A DNA stretch of 64,000 nucleotides from Bauldia sp. (GTDB taxonomy: Bacteria > Pseudomonadota > Alphaproteobacteria > Rhizobiales > Kaistiaceae). The notes beneath the pieces are model-generated. The model had not been told where the DNA came from, ran no database searches, and saw only the letters and a program-made list of their open reading frames with translations. The stretch spans positions 992,001-1,056,000 of the forward strand of contig JBBCGQ010000001.1 in NCBI GenBank assembly GCA_037200845.1, written 5' to 3'. A program made the translations under genes and the position numbers. Position 1 is the stretch's first letter. Each line of letters starts with the position of its first letter. Of this stretch, positions 33,701 to 41,783 are shown in pieces.

Positions 33701-34913
33701 GCGAGGCGAGGCCGTCGTGCCGCGCCTCGATGGCGCCGAACTGCGCCTGCCGCGCCGTACCCTCGACCATGCCGCGCATGGTTTCGAGGTCGCCGCGGAT
33801 CGCCGCGATCAAACTGCGGTCGAGCGGCCGCTCCTGCGCCATCGTGTCGATACGCTGGGCCATCTCGAAGAAGGCGCCGTGCTGCTCGGAGCCGACACGG
33901 CTGATCGCCGACACCTGCTCGCTGAGGCCGCCGAGGTCGGCGCGGAGCGCCGCCATCGCCGCCGACAGCGCCTTCTGGTCGCGCCGCATCGCAAGCGTCT
34001 CGGCGCGATCGTCGATCGCCCGCTGGTGGGTCGAAATCTCGCGGATGGCGGAGGCGAGCTCCGCTTCCTTCTTCGGCTTCTTGCGTTCGGTCTCGGCCGC
34101 CGCGAACTGCTCGGCGATGTCGGCCAGCCGCCGCTCGATCCGCTCGATCTGCTCGGCCGTTGCCGGCGGCGGAGAGAGCGGCATGGCGCTCGCGGCATCG
34201 AGCCGCGCCTTGGCGTCGTCGACGCGCCGCTCGAGCTTGCCGAGCATGTCGAAGATCGCCGAGGCCTGCGCGCCGACGTCCGGCTGCGGTGCTGCCTTCG
34301 GCTGCTGATTTTCGATGAGCGAATAGAGCCGCTCGCGGATCTCGTCGAGCTTCAGCGGACGAGAATCGGCCTGCGCCGGCGGCGGCGCCATGCGGGAGCG
34401 CATCTCGGCGATCTGCCGGTTGAGGTCGGCGATCATGTCGCTGGTGCGCGAGCTCGCCGCCTTCTGCGAGGCGGCCGTGGCGCGGGCGCGCAGGCCCTCG
34501 ACCATCGTGCGGGCATTCTCGTCGGCATTGTCGGCGTCGCGGGCCAGCTCGCGCACCATCGTCGAGATGGCGTGCATCGAGCGCTTGCGTTCAGTGCCGA
34601 CCTGCTTGGCGAGCCGCGAGATGTGGTGCTCGATCTCGTCGAGCCGGTCGGGCAGCGCGTTGATGCCGGCGCGCGAGGCGTCGTCCATGCCGCCGAGGCG
34701 CTTGGTCAGCCGCTCGATCGCCCCCGCGATGTCGCTGGCGTCCTCGCTTTCCGGTTCGGCCGAGGCGCCGAGCTCCGGTTCGGCGAAATTCTCGCCGAGC
34801 ACTTGGTTCAGCCACTCGCCGACCGTCAGCCCGGAGAGCCGCGCCGCCTCGATAACTGCCTCACGCGTTTCCTTGTCGACGCCGCTCAGATTCCACGGCA
34901 AGCCCGATTTCAT
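30744..34913 (-). CDS. PodJ-like polar localisation protein with Sel1 repeats
   Basis: The 1389-residue protein begins MKSGLPWNLSGVDKETREAVIEAARLSG, then has about 850 residues of Ala/Glu/Arg/Leu-rich coiled coil, a Pro/Ala linker, one membrane helix (about 956-978, MLLAAAAIVLAIGAMQLY), and a periplasmic region with four or five Sel1 repeats (about 1128-1280, e.g. AAEWYTKAAQGGVAVAQYRLG) and a C-terminal peptidoglycan-binding domain (about 1338-1389, ending NTLMASLAQ). This is the layout of PodJ/PodJL polarity scaffolds, which recruit cell-cycle and pole proteins. ATG 34913 is chosen over an upstream Arg-rich extension. The Ala-rich coiled coil makes long antisense open frames that are not genes. 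Confidence 0.85.
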   Translation of the reverse strand: MKSGLPWNLSGVDKETREAVIEAARLSGLTVGEWLNQVLGENFAEPELGASAEPESEDASDIAGAIERLTKRLGGMDDASRAGINALPDRLDEIEHHISRLAKQVGTERKRSMHAISTMVRELARDADNADENARTMVEGLRARATAASQKAASSRTSDMIADLNRQIAEMRSRMAPPPAQADSRPLKLDEIRERLYSLIENQQPKAAPQPDVGAQASAIFDMLGKLERRVDDAKARLDAASAMPLSPPPATAEQIERIERRLADIAEQFAAAETERKKPKKEAELASAIREISTHQRAIDDRAETLAMRRDQKALSAAMAALRADLGGLSEQVSAISRVGSEQHGAFFEMAQRIDTMAQERPLDRSLIAAIRGDLETMRGMVEGTARQAQFGAIEARHDGLASQLDTIMRTLPDREKLDELGDQLAALRESIQADDSPRAVARLEMRVSELGRSIEAALATRNAPREPDPAVERLENQLQDINARLEGLRDTGAHTAAIHTVEQRLDGRLNEIADRLGGLMNTTPQALESTEQRLAGRLEELAERIGGFMSTTPLALETTEQRISGQIEQLTTRFGGMVSEATKPAQEAIENVSRNLETRLEDIYFRLGGMADTAPQRAAIEHVHERLSAITDRIDTLNASQREPSAALDAIKSEISALRKEVSEKELPAAPSTDHLERQIRELAAQLESVSASKDEGAALAALESQVSQLATDLQLTKPRVAALGPIEARLDRLQGLLADTAQESLAGARAEARKAVDELSAMVVNNAVDADIVRGLMRDLDSLRSFTGGSTEETRSRLESVSQTVSQVVDRLARLESEAITVSAKATGTHGAEAPTAKAATSRAAEPTNQAWTVAFRGDRTETTPPGGAPPVVKMEKVAEKPAPTAFDKKAADRRADFIAAARRAAQAVADEAAAIETAPAVEPATPAESTAIATAERKPGAFQRISQAIRSRKRPMLLAAAAIVLAIGAMQLYAKLTPMRSEPIVASATKVVVPPAAPALSQPRDVIAEAAASNAVVPPAAMVAPPDTPDSAMAFAQPDGFANRFQPAAPTQLPADAFDGAAADAVAAPSAPPLPAATDGPVVLASTPADAGVGAAAPAEVNTSGLDAHLGSPKLLNAAADGDPAAAFEIATRYADGSLVKKDLAKAAEWYTKAAQGGVAVAQYRLGSLYERGQGVAKDLTSAVNWYQRAADQGNVNAMHNLAVLMSEGADAQPDHDKALQWFLAAGNYGVRDSQYNLGVIYARGLGVTQDLPESYKWFAIAATQGDSDASARRDEVAKAMSADDLAKARAAVAAWHVKSPIAEANGVSAPGGGWDGPGDAISASDRQALVSKIQTLLAEAGYDPGPADGVIGQKTVAAVKAYQQKAGVPVTGQIDNTLMASLAQ

Positions 34914-35004
34914 CGCCAGCACCCCTCGCCGCCCGCCACGGGGACGCCGCCGCAATCGGCGCCCGCGCGCGGGGTCATAGCGGGCAGAGTCGGTCCAACA
35001 TGGT

Positions 35005-35021
35005 AAACAAGGAGTTAACCG
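35005..35021 (-). promoter_or_regulatory. Candidate CtrA site upstream of the PodJ-like gene
   Basis: On the plus strand TAAA-CAAGGAG-TTAACC approximates the CtrA box TTAA-N7-TTAAC, with one mismatch in the first half-site and the right 7-nt spacer. It lies about 95 nt upstream of the PodJ-like start. podJ is a CtrA-regulated gene in Caulobacter. The surrounding 466-bp region (34914-35379) also has GANTC at 34988 and in TGATTCGGCC, but no other recognisable gene or RNA. Confidence 0.4.
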
Positions 35022-35379
35022 GGCCTTCCGGTGGGAAAGCTTTGGTAATGTGGCTTAATGCCGGGACCGGCCGGATCGCCTGAAACCGGCGGAAAACCGC
35101 GGCTCCCGGCATTTCGGTCACAGCCATAGTCTTAAGGCGTGTGCGGCCCCACCGGCACAGCCTGCCCGATGTGCCGATCCGCCGGGGCAAGGCCGAACGT
35201 GACGCGAGTGATTCGGCCGGTGTCTGCGCGGGGACAAGTCAGGCCGGTGGAAAGGCCCCGGGCTAGGCGCCGCCAGCCCTTTACACCCCTGCCGAACGGG
35301 GATAAGTCGGGTGGGTATTTATTCCTGTCTCGATGCGGGACGGGGCCGGCGCGGCAGGGCCGGCACGGAGGGATATCGG

Positions 35380-36012
35380 GTGCTGTCCCACGCGCGCATA
35401 TGGTCGGCGATCGACCGTCTGGCGGAGCGCAACAAGCTCAGCGCCTCCGCGCTCGCGCGCCGCGCCGGGCTCGACCCGACCAGCTTCAACAAGTCCAAGC
35501 GCACCTCGCCGGACGGCCGCCCGCGCTGGCCCTCGACCGAGTCGATCTCCAAGATTCTCTCCGCCACCGGCACCGAGATCGGCGCCTTCCTGGGTCTTGC
35601 CGAACGGCGCGACAATCGCCGGCCGCTCCATCTCGTCCCGCTGCTGGGTCTGGCGCAGGCCGGCGCCGGCGGCTTCTTCGACGATGGCGGCTTTCCGGCC
35701 GGGCAGGGGTGGGACGAGATCGCCTTCCCGGCGAGCGGCGCCGACAACGTCTTCGCGCTCGAGGTCTCCGGCGATTCGATGCTGCCGCTCTACCGCGACG
35801 GCGACACGATCATCGTCCAGCGTGACGCGCAGTGCCGCAAGGGCGACCGCGTCGTGGTCAAGACCAACGAGGGCGAGGTGATGGCCAAGGTGCTGAGCCG
35901 GAAGACGACCAAGTCGGTCGACCTCGCCTCGCTCAATCCCGCCCACAGGAACCGTACCCTCGCGCTGGGCGACATCGAGTGGATGGGCCGGATCATCTGG
36001 GCAAGCCAGTGA
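35380..36012 (+). CDS. Helix-turn-helix / S24-family (LexA-like) repressor
   Basis: The 210-residue protein has an XRE-type DNA-binding domain (about 8-66: WSAIDRLAERNKLSASALARRAGLDPTSF) and a C-terminal S24 peptidase-like domain with the Ser nucleophile in VSGDSMLPLYRDGDTIIV and the Lys in GDRVVVKTNEGEVMAKVL. A cleavable Ala-Gly (AQAGAGGFF) lies between. Proteins of this design act as phage CI-like or stress repressors that self-cleave. GTG 35380 is selected because GGAGGG lies 8 nt upstream. The following gene overlaps it by 4 nt (GTGA). Confidence 0.85.
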   Translation: MLSHARIWSAIDRLAERNKLSASALARRAGLDPTSFNKSKRTSPDGRPRWPSTESISKILSATGTEIGAFLGLAERRDNRRPLHLVPLLGLAQAGAGGFFDDGGFPAGQGWDEIAFPASGADNVFALEVSGDSMLPLYRDGDTIIVQRDAQCRKGDRVVVKTNEGEVMAKVLSRKTTKSVDLASLNPAHRNRTLALGDIEWMGRIIWASQ

Positions 36013-36593
36013 CTGGGCTCGCCCGCGCCCTCCTGGCGCTGGCGCTGCTTGTCTCGCCCGCCGCGGCCGAAGACGTCGTCGCTCCGGCGATACGCAACGT
36101 GACGCCGCCGGGCATGACGCCGGGTCCCACGGTCGATGGCCCGCTGATCCGCGAAGCCGTGCCGCCGCGTCCGCCCGATCCGCCGCGCTGGCGCCGCTAC
36201 TTCCTGCCGGCGACCACCGACGCCGCGACCTTCGTCATCGACACGCTGGTCATCCACATTGCCGGCGTCGCGCCGCCCGCCGCCGAAGCCACCTGTACGC
36301 TCGCCGACGGCACCCCATGGCCCTGCGGCCGCGTCGCGCTGTTCTCGTTCCGCCGCTTCCTGCACGGCCGCGCGGTCGAGTGCCTGCTCCCCTACATCGA
36401 GGGCGCCGCGGATGTCACGGCGCCGTGCCGCATCGTGAAAACCGACCTAGCGCTGTGGTTGCTCCAGCAGGGCTGGGCGAAGCCGAGCGACCTTGCCACG
36501 GCGGAGTACCGCGCAGCATCGGCGCAAGCGCACTGCGCCGGCATCGGCTTGTGGCGCGATACGCCGAAGCCTGAGTTTTGTCCGGCGGGGTGA
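36009..36593 (+). CDS. Secreted thermonuclease-like (SNase-related) protein
   Basis: The 194-residue product has a signal peptide (LARALLALALLVSPAAA), then a Pro-rich spacer and a region resembling staphylococcal-nuclease-like proteins of rhizobia (DTLVIHIAGVAPPAAEATC, PCGRVALFSFRRFLHGR, DLALWLLQQGWAKP, AHCAGIGLW). Six Cys residues suggest disulfides. The canonical DGDT and catalytic Arg pattern is not clear, so activity is uncertain. GTG 36009 overlaps the stop of the S24 regulator gene in GTGA, so the two are cotranscribed and probably coupled. Confidence 0.75.
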   Translation: MTGLARALLALALLVSPAAAEDVVAPAIRNVTPPGMTPGPTVDGPLIREAVPPRPPDPPRWRRYFLPATTDAATFVIDTLVIHIAGVAPPAAEATCTLADGTPWPCGRVALFSFRRFLHGRAVECLLPYIEGAADVTAPCRIVKTDLALWLLQQGWAKPSDLATAEYRAASAQAHCAGIGLWRDTPKPEFCPAG

Positions 36594-36608
36594 TTGAGGC
36601 GGTGGGGA

Positions 36609-36757
36609 AGAGACCTCCCCAAAACGCCTTCGGCGTTTTGACCCTCCCACAAGGGGAGGGTTCACCCTTGTTGAAACACCGCGCTCCAACAAGCTCCGCT
36701 TGAGCCCTCCCCTTGTGGGAGGGGCAAAACCGCATCGCGGTTTTGGGGAGCGGTGTG
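36609..36757. repeat. Palindromic repeat family A, copy 4
   Basis: Starts AGACCTCCCCAAAACGCC and ends GGTTTTGGGGAGCGGTGTGC, with the palindromes AACGCCTTCGGCGTT and AAACCGCATCGCGGTTTT and the paired CCCTCCCACAAGGGGAGGG / CCCTCCCCTTGTGGGAGGG. It fills most of the 197-bp gap between the convergent nuclease-like and lysK genes. Confidence 0.8.
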
Positions 36758-36790
36758 CTTCAGCGAGCGCTAACGGTGCATCCGTCGCAG

Positions 36791-38449
36791 CTAAGCAACC
36801 AACTCCCCCGCCAACGCCCGCGCAATCAGCGCCCGCGTCTCCACCACGCCATAGATCGCGACGAACGACCCGAACCGCGGCCCGCGCTCCTGCCCGAGCA
36901 GCGTCTGGTAGAGCGTCTCGAACCACGCCCCCGAAACGCCCGGCCCGCCGCTCGGACTCTTCTTCTCGTGGTCCTGATAACGCGGGATGGCGCGCGCGAC
37001 GTCGAGGATCGCGGTCTGGATGGTCTCGGAGTCGATGCCGGCGGGCAGCAAGGCCAGCCGCTTGTCGAGCGCGGCGAGCGCCTCGCGCTCGGTCGTGTCC
37101 GGCGCGCGGAACACCTTCTTCGGCAGCACGAAGTCGTTGTAGTAGCGCACCGCATAGCCGACGAGTTCGTCGAGCTTCGGGTGCGTCGCCGGCGTCACGC
37201 CCTTCACGTGCCGCAGGATGAATCCCCACAGCACGTTCTTGTCGTGCGTGTTCGAGGCGCTGGCGAGATTGAGCAGCATGCCGAAGGTGATCGGCATCTC
37301 GATCGTCGGCGGGTTGCCGGAATGGATGTGCCACACCGGATTGCCGAGCCGCTTGTCCGCGTCCTGCGCCGGGTACGCGTCGAGGAACGTGAAATATTCG
37401 TCGACCGCCTTCGGGATGACGTCGAAGTAGAGCTTCTTCGCCGAGCGCGGCCGGTTGTACATGTAGAGCGCCAGGCTCTCCGGCGAGGCGTAGGTCAGCC
37501 ATTCGTCGATCGTCAGGCCGTTGCCCTTCGACTTCGAAATTTTCTGGCCGTTCTCGTCGAGGAACAGTTCGTAGTTGAAGCCCTCCGGCGGCTCGGCGCC
37601 GAGCGCCCGCGCGATCTGCGACGACAGCTTCACCGAATCGATCAGGTCCTTGCCCGCCATCTCGTAGTCGATGCCGAGCGCCACCCAGCGCATCGCCCAG
37701 TCCGCCTTCCACTGGCACTTGACGCGTCCGCCGGTGACCGGAACTTCGGTCAGCGTGTCGCCGTCGGTCGGATCGCGGAACGTGATCGTGCCGGCCGTGA
37801 CGTTGCGGTCGAGGATCGGCACCTGCAGCACCGCGCCGGTCGCGGGCGAGAGCGGCAGGAACGGCGAGTACGACTGCTGCCGCTCTTCGCGGAGCGACGG
37901 CAGCATGATCGCCATGACGTCGTCGTAGGCCGCCAGCATCTTGAGCAGCGTCGCATCGAAGCGCCCGGACTTGTACGTCTCCGTCGCGCTCATGAATTCG
38001 TAGGCGAAGCCGAAGCGGTCGAGAAACTTCCGCAGGCGCGCATTGTTGCCGCTGCCGAACGATTCATATTCGCCGAACGGGTCCGGCACCTTGGTCAGCG
38101 GCTGGTTGAGATAGGGCCGCATCGCCTCCTGGTTCGGGATGTTGGTCGGCACTTTGCGGAGGCCGTCCATGTCGTCCGAGAAGCAGATGAGCCGCGTCGG
38201 CACGCGGTCCTCGGTAAGCAGGCGGAAGGCGGTCCGGACCATCGTCGTGCGGGCCACTTCGCCGAAGGTGCCGATGTGCGGCAGGCCGGACGGTCCGTAG
38301 CCGGTCTCGAAGATCACGCCGCTGCTGCCGCCGCGCCGCTTGATGCGCTCGACGATCTTCTGCGCCTCCTCGAACGGCCACGCTTTCGACCGGCCCGCAG
38401 CCTCGACGAGGGCAGGCGACAGGTCGAGCGGCGGCACGGCTGCGGTCAC
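36791..38449 (-). CDS. lysK: Class I lysyl-tRNA synthetase
   Basis: The 552-residue enzyme is a class I LysRS, with the HIGH-like HIGT in [13 protein letters not shown] (residues 53-65) and the KMSKS-like KISKSKGNG. It charges tRNA-Lys and is the archaeal-type enzyme found in most alphaproteobacteria in place of class II LysS. The N-terminal catalytic core contains [15 protein letters not shown], with the Rossmann fold; the C terminus is the helical anticodon-binding domain. It stands alone. The upstream 115 bp contains no T-box or other riboswitch. Confidence 0.95.
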   Translation of the reverse strand: MTAAVPPLDLSPALVEAAGRSKAWPFEEAQKIVERIKRRGGSSGVIFETGYGPSGLPHIGTFGEVARTTMVRTAFRLLTEDRVPTRLICFSDDMDGLRKVPTNIPNQEAMRPYLNQPLTKVPDPFGEYESFGSGNNARLRKFLDRFGFAYEFMSATETYKSGRFDATLLKMLAAYDDVMAIMLPSLREERQQSYSPFLPLSPATGAVLQVPILDRNVTAGTITFRDPTDGDTLTEVPVTGGRVKCQWKADWAMRWVALGIDYEMAGKDLIDSVKLSSQIARALGAEPPEGFNYELFLDENGQKISKSKGNGLTIDEWLTYASPESLALYMYNRPRSAKKLYFDVIPKAVDEYFTFLDAYPAQDADKRLGNPVWHIHSGNPPTIEMPITFGMLLNLASASNTHDKNVLWGFILRHVKGVTPATHPKLDELVGYAVRYYNDFVLPKKVFRAPDTTEREALAALDKRLALLPAGIDSETIQTAILDVARAIPRYQDHEKKSPSGGPGVSGAWFETLYQTLLGQERGPRFGSFVAIYGVVETRALIARALAGELVA

Positions 38450-38560
38450 GGTGGAAATCCTTAAGGGCGGGAAGTGCGCGGGAACCTAGGAACCCCGCGC
38501 CCTGGCGTCAACTTGCGGTGCGGGGCGGCAGACCATACGTTCCCCCTAAATTCGAGGGTC

Positions 38561-38998
38561 ATGAGGCAGAAGGCAATGAACCAGATGGCGAAGCCGATCT
38601 CCCACCACGAAGCGCTGATCTACGCCATGGTCACGCTTTCGGCGGCCGACCGCACCATGACCGACCGCGAATTGCTGAAAATCGGCGACATCATCCGGAC
38701 CATGCCGATCTTTGCCGATTTCGAGCCGGACTCGCTGGTCCAGATCGCCTCCGACTGCGGCGTGCTGCTCCGCGACGACGACGGCCTCGACAACATGATC
38801 GGCATCATCCGGGCGGCCCTGCCGCCGCGCCTCTACGAGACGCTGTACGCCTGCGCCGTCGAAGTCGCCGCCGCCGACCTGCACGTCGACCAGGAGGAAC
38901 TGGTGTTCCTCGAGATGCTGCGCGACGGCCTCGACATCGATCCGCTGGTCTCCGCCGCGGTCGAGCGCAGCGCCCGCGTGCGGTATCGGGTGAAGTGA
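38561..38998 (+). CDS. TerB-family (tellurite resistance-like) protein
   Basis: About 145 residues of helical TerB-like sequence with paired acidic segments: ALIYAMVTLSAADRTMTDRELLKIGDI and VEVAAADLHVDQEELVFLEML, the repeats that bind metal in TerB. Its cellular role is unknown; few members confer tellurite resistance. The start is ambiguous: ATG at 38561, 38576 or 38585 are all in frame; 38561 is given. It is monocistronic, diverging from lysK and convergent with a substrate-binding protein gene, from which it is separated by a repeat. Confidence 0.8.
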   Translation: MRQKAMNQMAKPISHHEALIYAMVTLSAADRTMTDRELLKIGDIIRTMPIFADFEPDSLVQIASDCGVLLRDDDGLDNMIGIIRAALPPRLYETLYACAVEVAAADLHVDQEELVFLEMLRDGLDIDPLVSAAVERSARVRYRVK

Positions 38999-39000
38999 GG

Positions 39001-39085
39001 CAGTCGGCAGTCGGCAATAGGCAGTCGGATAACAACGATCGATTGCCTACTGCCGATTGCCGACTGCCTACTGCCTACTGCCGAT
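39001..39085. repeat. Tandem/inverted GCAGTCGGCAATAGGCAGTCGG repeat
   Basis: About 85 bp of GGCAGTCGGCAATAGGCAGTCGG-like units followed, after an ATAACAACGATCG centre, by inverted copies (GATTGCCTACTGCCGATTGCCGACTGCC). The whole forms a large imperfect hairpin between the TerB and binding-protein genes. It is a different family from the GGGGAGG repeats and probably acts as a bidirectional mRNA end or simply a spread repeat. Confidence 0.7.
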
Positions 39086-39090
39086 TGCCG

Positions 39091-39969
39091 CTAAAAGAAT
39101 CCCACCGGAAAATACCGGAGATACAGCTCCGCGTACGTTCCCTTCTCGTAGATCGACTGCAGCGCCGCGTTGATCGCGCTCTTGAGGTCGGTCGATCCCT
39201 TCGCCATCGCGATGGCATAGCCCTGGCCGAAGAAGCGCGTCTCGAGATAAGGGCCGCCGGCGAAGGCGCAGCAACCCTCCGCCGCCTGGCTCTGCAGCCA
39301 GAACGATAGTTGCATCCCGTCGCCGAAATGCGCGTCGGCCTCGCCACGCTTCACCGCCTCGCGCGCCGCGTCCGCGGTCGGGTAGGGGCGCCGCGCCACC
39401 TCCGGGAACATCGCCGCGAGGTATGCCTCGTGTGCCGTCTTCTCGACGACGGCCAGCGTCTTGCCGGCGAGACCTTGCGGCGTCAGCGCGAAGGGCGCCG
39501 TATCCTTGCGCACGACGAAGCGGCCGGGCGTGCGCAGATACACGTCGGAAAAATCGAGCGTCGCGCGCGCTTCGGCCGTGATCCCGACGCCGGCGATCGC
39601 CGCGTCCGCCGTCTTGTCGGCGAGGCGCGGCGCGAGCTCGTTCCACTGCCGCGCCTGGATCGTGCATTGGATGGCGAGCTCGGCGCAGATGGCGCGCGCG
39701 AGATCGACATTGAAGCCGGTGAGGTGGCCCTCGGCGTCGAGAAAATTGAACGGCGGAAAATCGTCCGTTGTGATGAAGCGGATCGCCGGCACGGCGCCGG
39801 GCGGCGGTCGCTCGATGCGCCGGCGCGGGTCCCAGAAATCGGGGATGACGACGCCGGTCGCCGCGCTCTGCTGCGCAAAGGCATGTTGCGCCGGAAGCGG
39901 TCCTACAACCAGAAATAGGGCCCCGCAAAGAAGCAACGCAGCGGCGCGCGAGATTCCCAGAAAAATCAT
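39091..39969 (-). CDS. Amino-acid-type ABC transporter substrate-binding protein
   Basis: The 292-residue protein has a signal peptide ending near AFAQQ (about residue 33), then a family 3 solute-binding domain with FITTDDFPPFNFLDAEGHLTGFNVDLARAICAEL, the usual first-lobe motif, and TLAVVEKTAHEAYLAAMFP in the second lobe. It would bind an amino acid or similar small polar compound in the periplasm. No permease or ATPase gene is adjacent, so it is an orphan component. A small C-terminal tail (YEKGTYAELYLRYFPVGFF) is normal. Confidence 0.85.
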   Translation of the reverse strand: MIFLGISRAAALLLCGALFLVVGPLPAQHAFAQQSAATGVVIPDFWDPRRRIERPPPGAVPAIRFITTDDFPPFNFLDAEGHLTGFNVDLARAICAELAIQCTIQARQWNELAPRLADKTADAAIAGVGITAEARATLDFSDVYLRTPGRFVVRKDTAPFALTPQGLAGKTLAVVEKTAHEAYLAAMFPEVARRPYPTADAAREAVKRGEADAHFGDGMQLSFWLQSQAAEGCCAFAGGPYLETRFFGQGYAIAMAKGSTDLKSAINAALQSIYEKGTYAELYLRYFPVGFF

Positions 39970-40070
39970 GGCCTCAGGCTAATTCAACGGTTGATTGTAC
40001 GCCCGCCGCAGGGACAATTCGCCGGGGACTATAGCGGAATTCCGGTGCGTATCACCCGGGCGGGGCGCGT

Positions 40071-41783
40071 TTGTTCGCAGTCGAGCGGCTCGAGAGTATC
40101 GAAATTGGCGCCGAAGCGGCGGCCGGCGGCGAGGTCGCCGTCTACGCCGCGCGCGCCCGCGGCCTCGGCCTGCCGTTCGTCGCCACCGTTGAGCTTGGCG
40201 GCGACGCTATCTCCGACCTGGACGCGATCGCCGAAGCGCGGATCGCCCGCGCCGCGTCCGGCCACACCTACATCGCGCCGGACGAGAGCGCGATCGCCGA
40301 CACGCTGCACTGGCTCGGCCGCTTCCCCGCGATGCGCGGGCGCCTCTGTGTCGCAACGCCGAGCGCGATCCGCGCGGCGCTGATCGAGGCGGCCATGCCG
40401 GCGCTGATGCGGAACGCCATCGGCGCGCTGGCCGATGCCCACCCGCATCTCTCCGCCCGCAACGTCACGACCCGGCCGCAGCTCATCGGCGGCCTCGCCG
40501 TCTTCATCGCGGTGCTCACCTGCGCTGTCTTCGCCCCGTTCGCCATACTCGCCACGGCGAACCTGCTCGGCGCCGTCTTCTTCTTCGGCGTCTCCGCACT
40601 GCGCTTCATCGCCGCCGGCCGCATACGCCGTCGCGCGCCGATCGACGACGCGCGACCCGAGTTACCGCAGGACGATGCGCTGCCCGTCTATTCGGTGCTG
40701 GTGCCGCTCCATGGCGAGGCGCAGATGGTCCCGGGCCTCGTCGCCGCGCTCGACGCCATCGACTGGCCTCACGACCGCCTCGACATCAAACTGATCCTCG
40801 AGGAGTCCGACGTCGCCACCGTCGCCGCTGCCCGTAGTCTGGCGCCGCGCGCGCACCTCGAGATCGTGGTTGTGCCGAAGGGCGGGCCGCAGACCAAGCC
40901 GAAGGCGCTAGACTACGCGCTGCCGCTGGCACGCGGCGAGTTCGTGTCGGTCTACGATGCCGAGGACCGGCCGCACCCGCGCCAGCTCCGCGAGGCGTAC
41001 GCCGCCTTCGCCGACGCCGGCCCGGACCTCGCCAGCCTGCAGGCCGGCCTCGTCATCGACAACGGCGATCGCGGCTGGCTGCCGCTGCTTTTCTCCATCG
41101 AATACGCCGCGCTGTTCGACGGCCTGCTCCCCGCGCTGGCGTCGCTCCACATGCCGCTGCCGCTCGGCGGCACATCCAATCATTTCCGTCGCGCCGCGCT
41201 GGAATCGGTCGGCGGCTGGGACCCGTACAACGTCACCGAGGACGCCGACCTCGGCCTGCGCCTGGCGCGCTTCGGCTATCGCTGCGCGACGCTGGACATG
41301 GCGACGCTGGAGAACGCGCCGACGCGGCTGTGGCCCTGGGTGCGCCAGCGCACCCGCTGGTTCAAGGGCTGGATGCAGACGTGGCTGGTGCATACGCGCG
41401 ATCCCGTGCGGCTGTGGCGCGAGCTCGGGCCGCGCGGCGCGCTCGGCTTCACGCTGATCGGCACGGGCCTGATCGTCTCATCGCTGGTCTACCCGCTGCA
41501 CCTGATGACCATCCTCGTCGCGCTCACCAACCCCATGAACTTGTGGGGCGACCGCGGCGCGGTCACCGCCATGCTAGTCGGCGCCAACCTGTTCAACCTT
41601 GTCGCCGGGTATCTCGCGATGGCGGTGCTGTCCGACCGCGCGCTGCGGCTGCGCGGTCGCGGCCGGGAGGCGAGGGGGCTGCTACTGCTGCCGCTCTACT
41701 GGCTGCTGATGTCGTTCGCCAGCTACCGCGCGATCTTCGATCTGGTCGTCCGCCCGCACTACTGGGCGAAGACACCGCACTAG
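40071..41783 (+). CDS. GT2-family glycosyltransferase, membrane-bound
   Basis: The 570-residue protein has an N-terminal domain of about 130 residues, two membrane helices near 140-190, then a GT-A domain with DXD-like YDAEDRPHP, TEDADLGLRL and the QRTRW-type RQRTRWFKGWMQTW motif that characterises processive cellulose-synthase-like enzymes, and further helices at the C terminus. It probably makes a surface polysaccharide. The start is a TTG at 40071 (no ATG or GTG fits the frame nearby). It is separated from the csoR gene by overlapping stop codons (CTAG). Confidence 0.85.
   Translation: MFAVERLESIEIGAEAAAGGEVAVYAARARGLGLPFVATVELGGDAISDLDAIAEARIARAASGHTYIAPDESAIADTLHWLGRFPAMRGRLCVATPSAIRAALIEAAMPALMRNAIGALADAHPHLSARNVTTRPQLIGGLAVFIAVLTCAVFAPFAILATANLLGAVFFFGVSALRFIAAGRIRRRAPIDDARPELPQDDALPVYSVLVPLHGEAQMVPGLVAALDAIDWPHDRLDIKLILEESDVATVAAARSLAPRAHLEIVVVPKGGPQTKPKALDYALPLARGEFVSVYDAEDRPHPRQLREAYAAFADAGPDLASLQAGLVIDNGDRGWLPLLFSIEYAALFDGLLPALASLHMPLPLGGTSNHFRRAALESVGGWDPYNVTEDADLGLRLARFGYRCATLDMATLENAPTRLWPWVRQRTRWFKGWMQTWLVHTRDPVRLWRELGPRGALGFTLIGTGLIVSSLVYPLHLMTILVALTNPMNLWGDRGAVTAMLVGANLFNLVAGYLAMAVLSDRALRLRGRGREARGLLLLPLYWLLMSFASYRAIFDLVVRPHYWAKTPH

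Noticed and set aside
32415-35006. An 863-codon open frame on the plus strand opposite the PodJ-like gene
   Set aside because: It mirrors the Ala/Arg-rich coiled coil of the minus-strand gene, has no ribosome site or family motif, and its translation is Arg/Gly/Leu low-complexity typical of antisense frames in GC-rich genes.
35100-35300. Possible cobalamin riboswitch or RNase P RNA in the 35-kb intergenic region
   Set aside because: Some AGGCCGG and GGAAAGGCC runs look similar, but the conserved GCCACTG box of cobalamin switches and the GAGGAAAGTCC core of RNase P RNA are not present.
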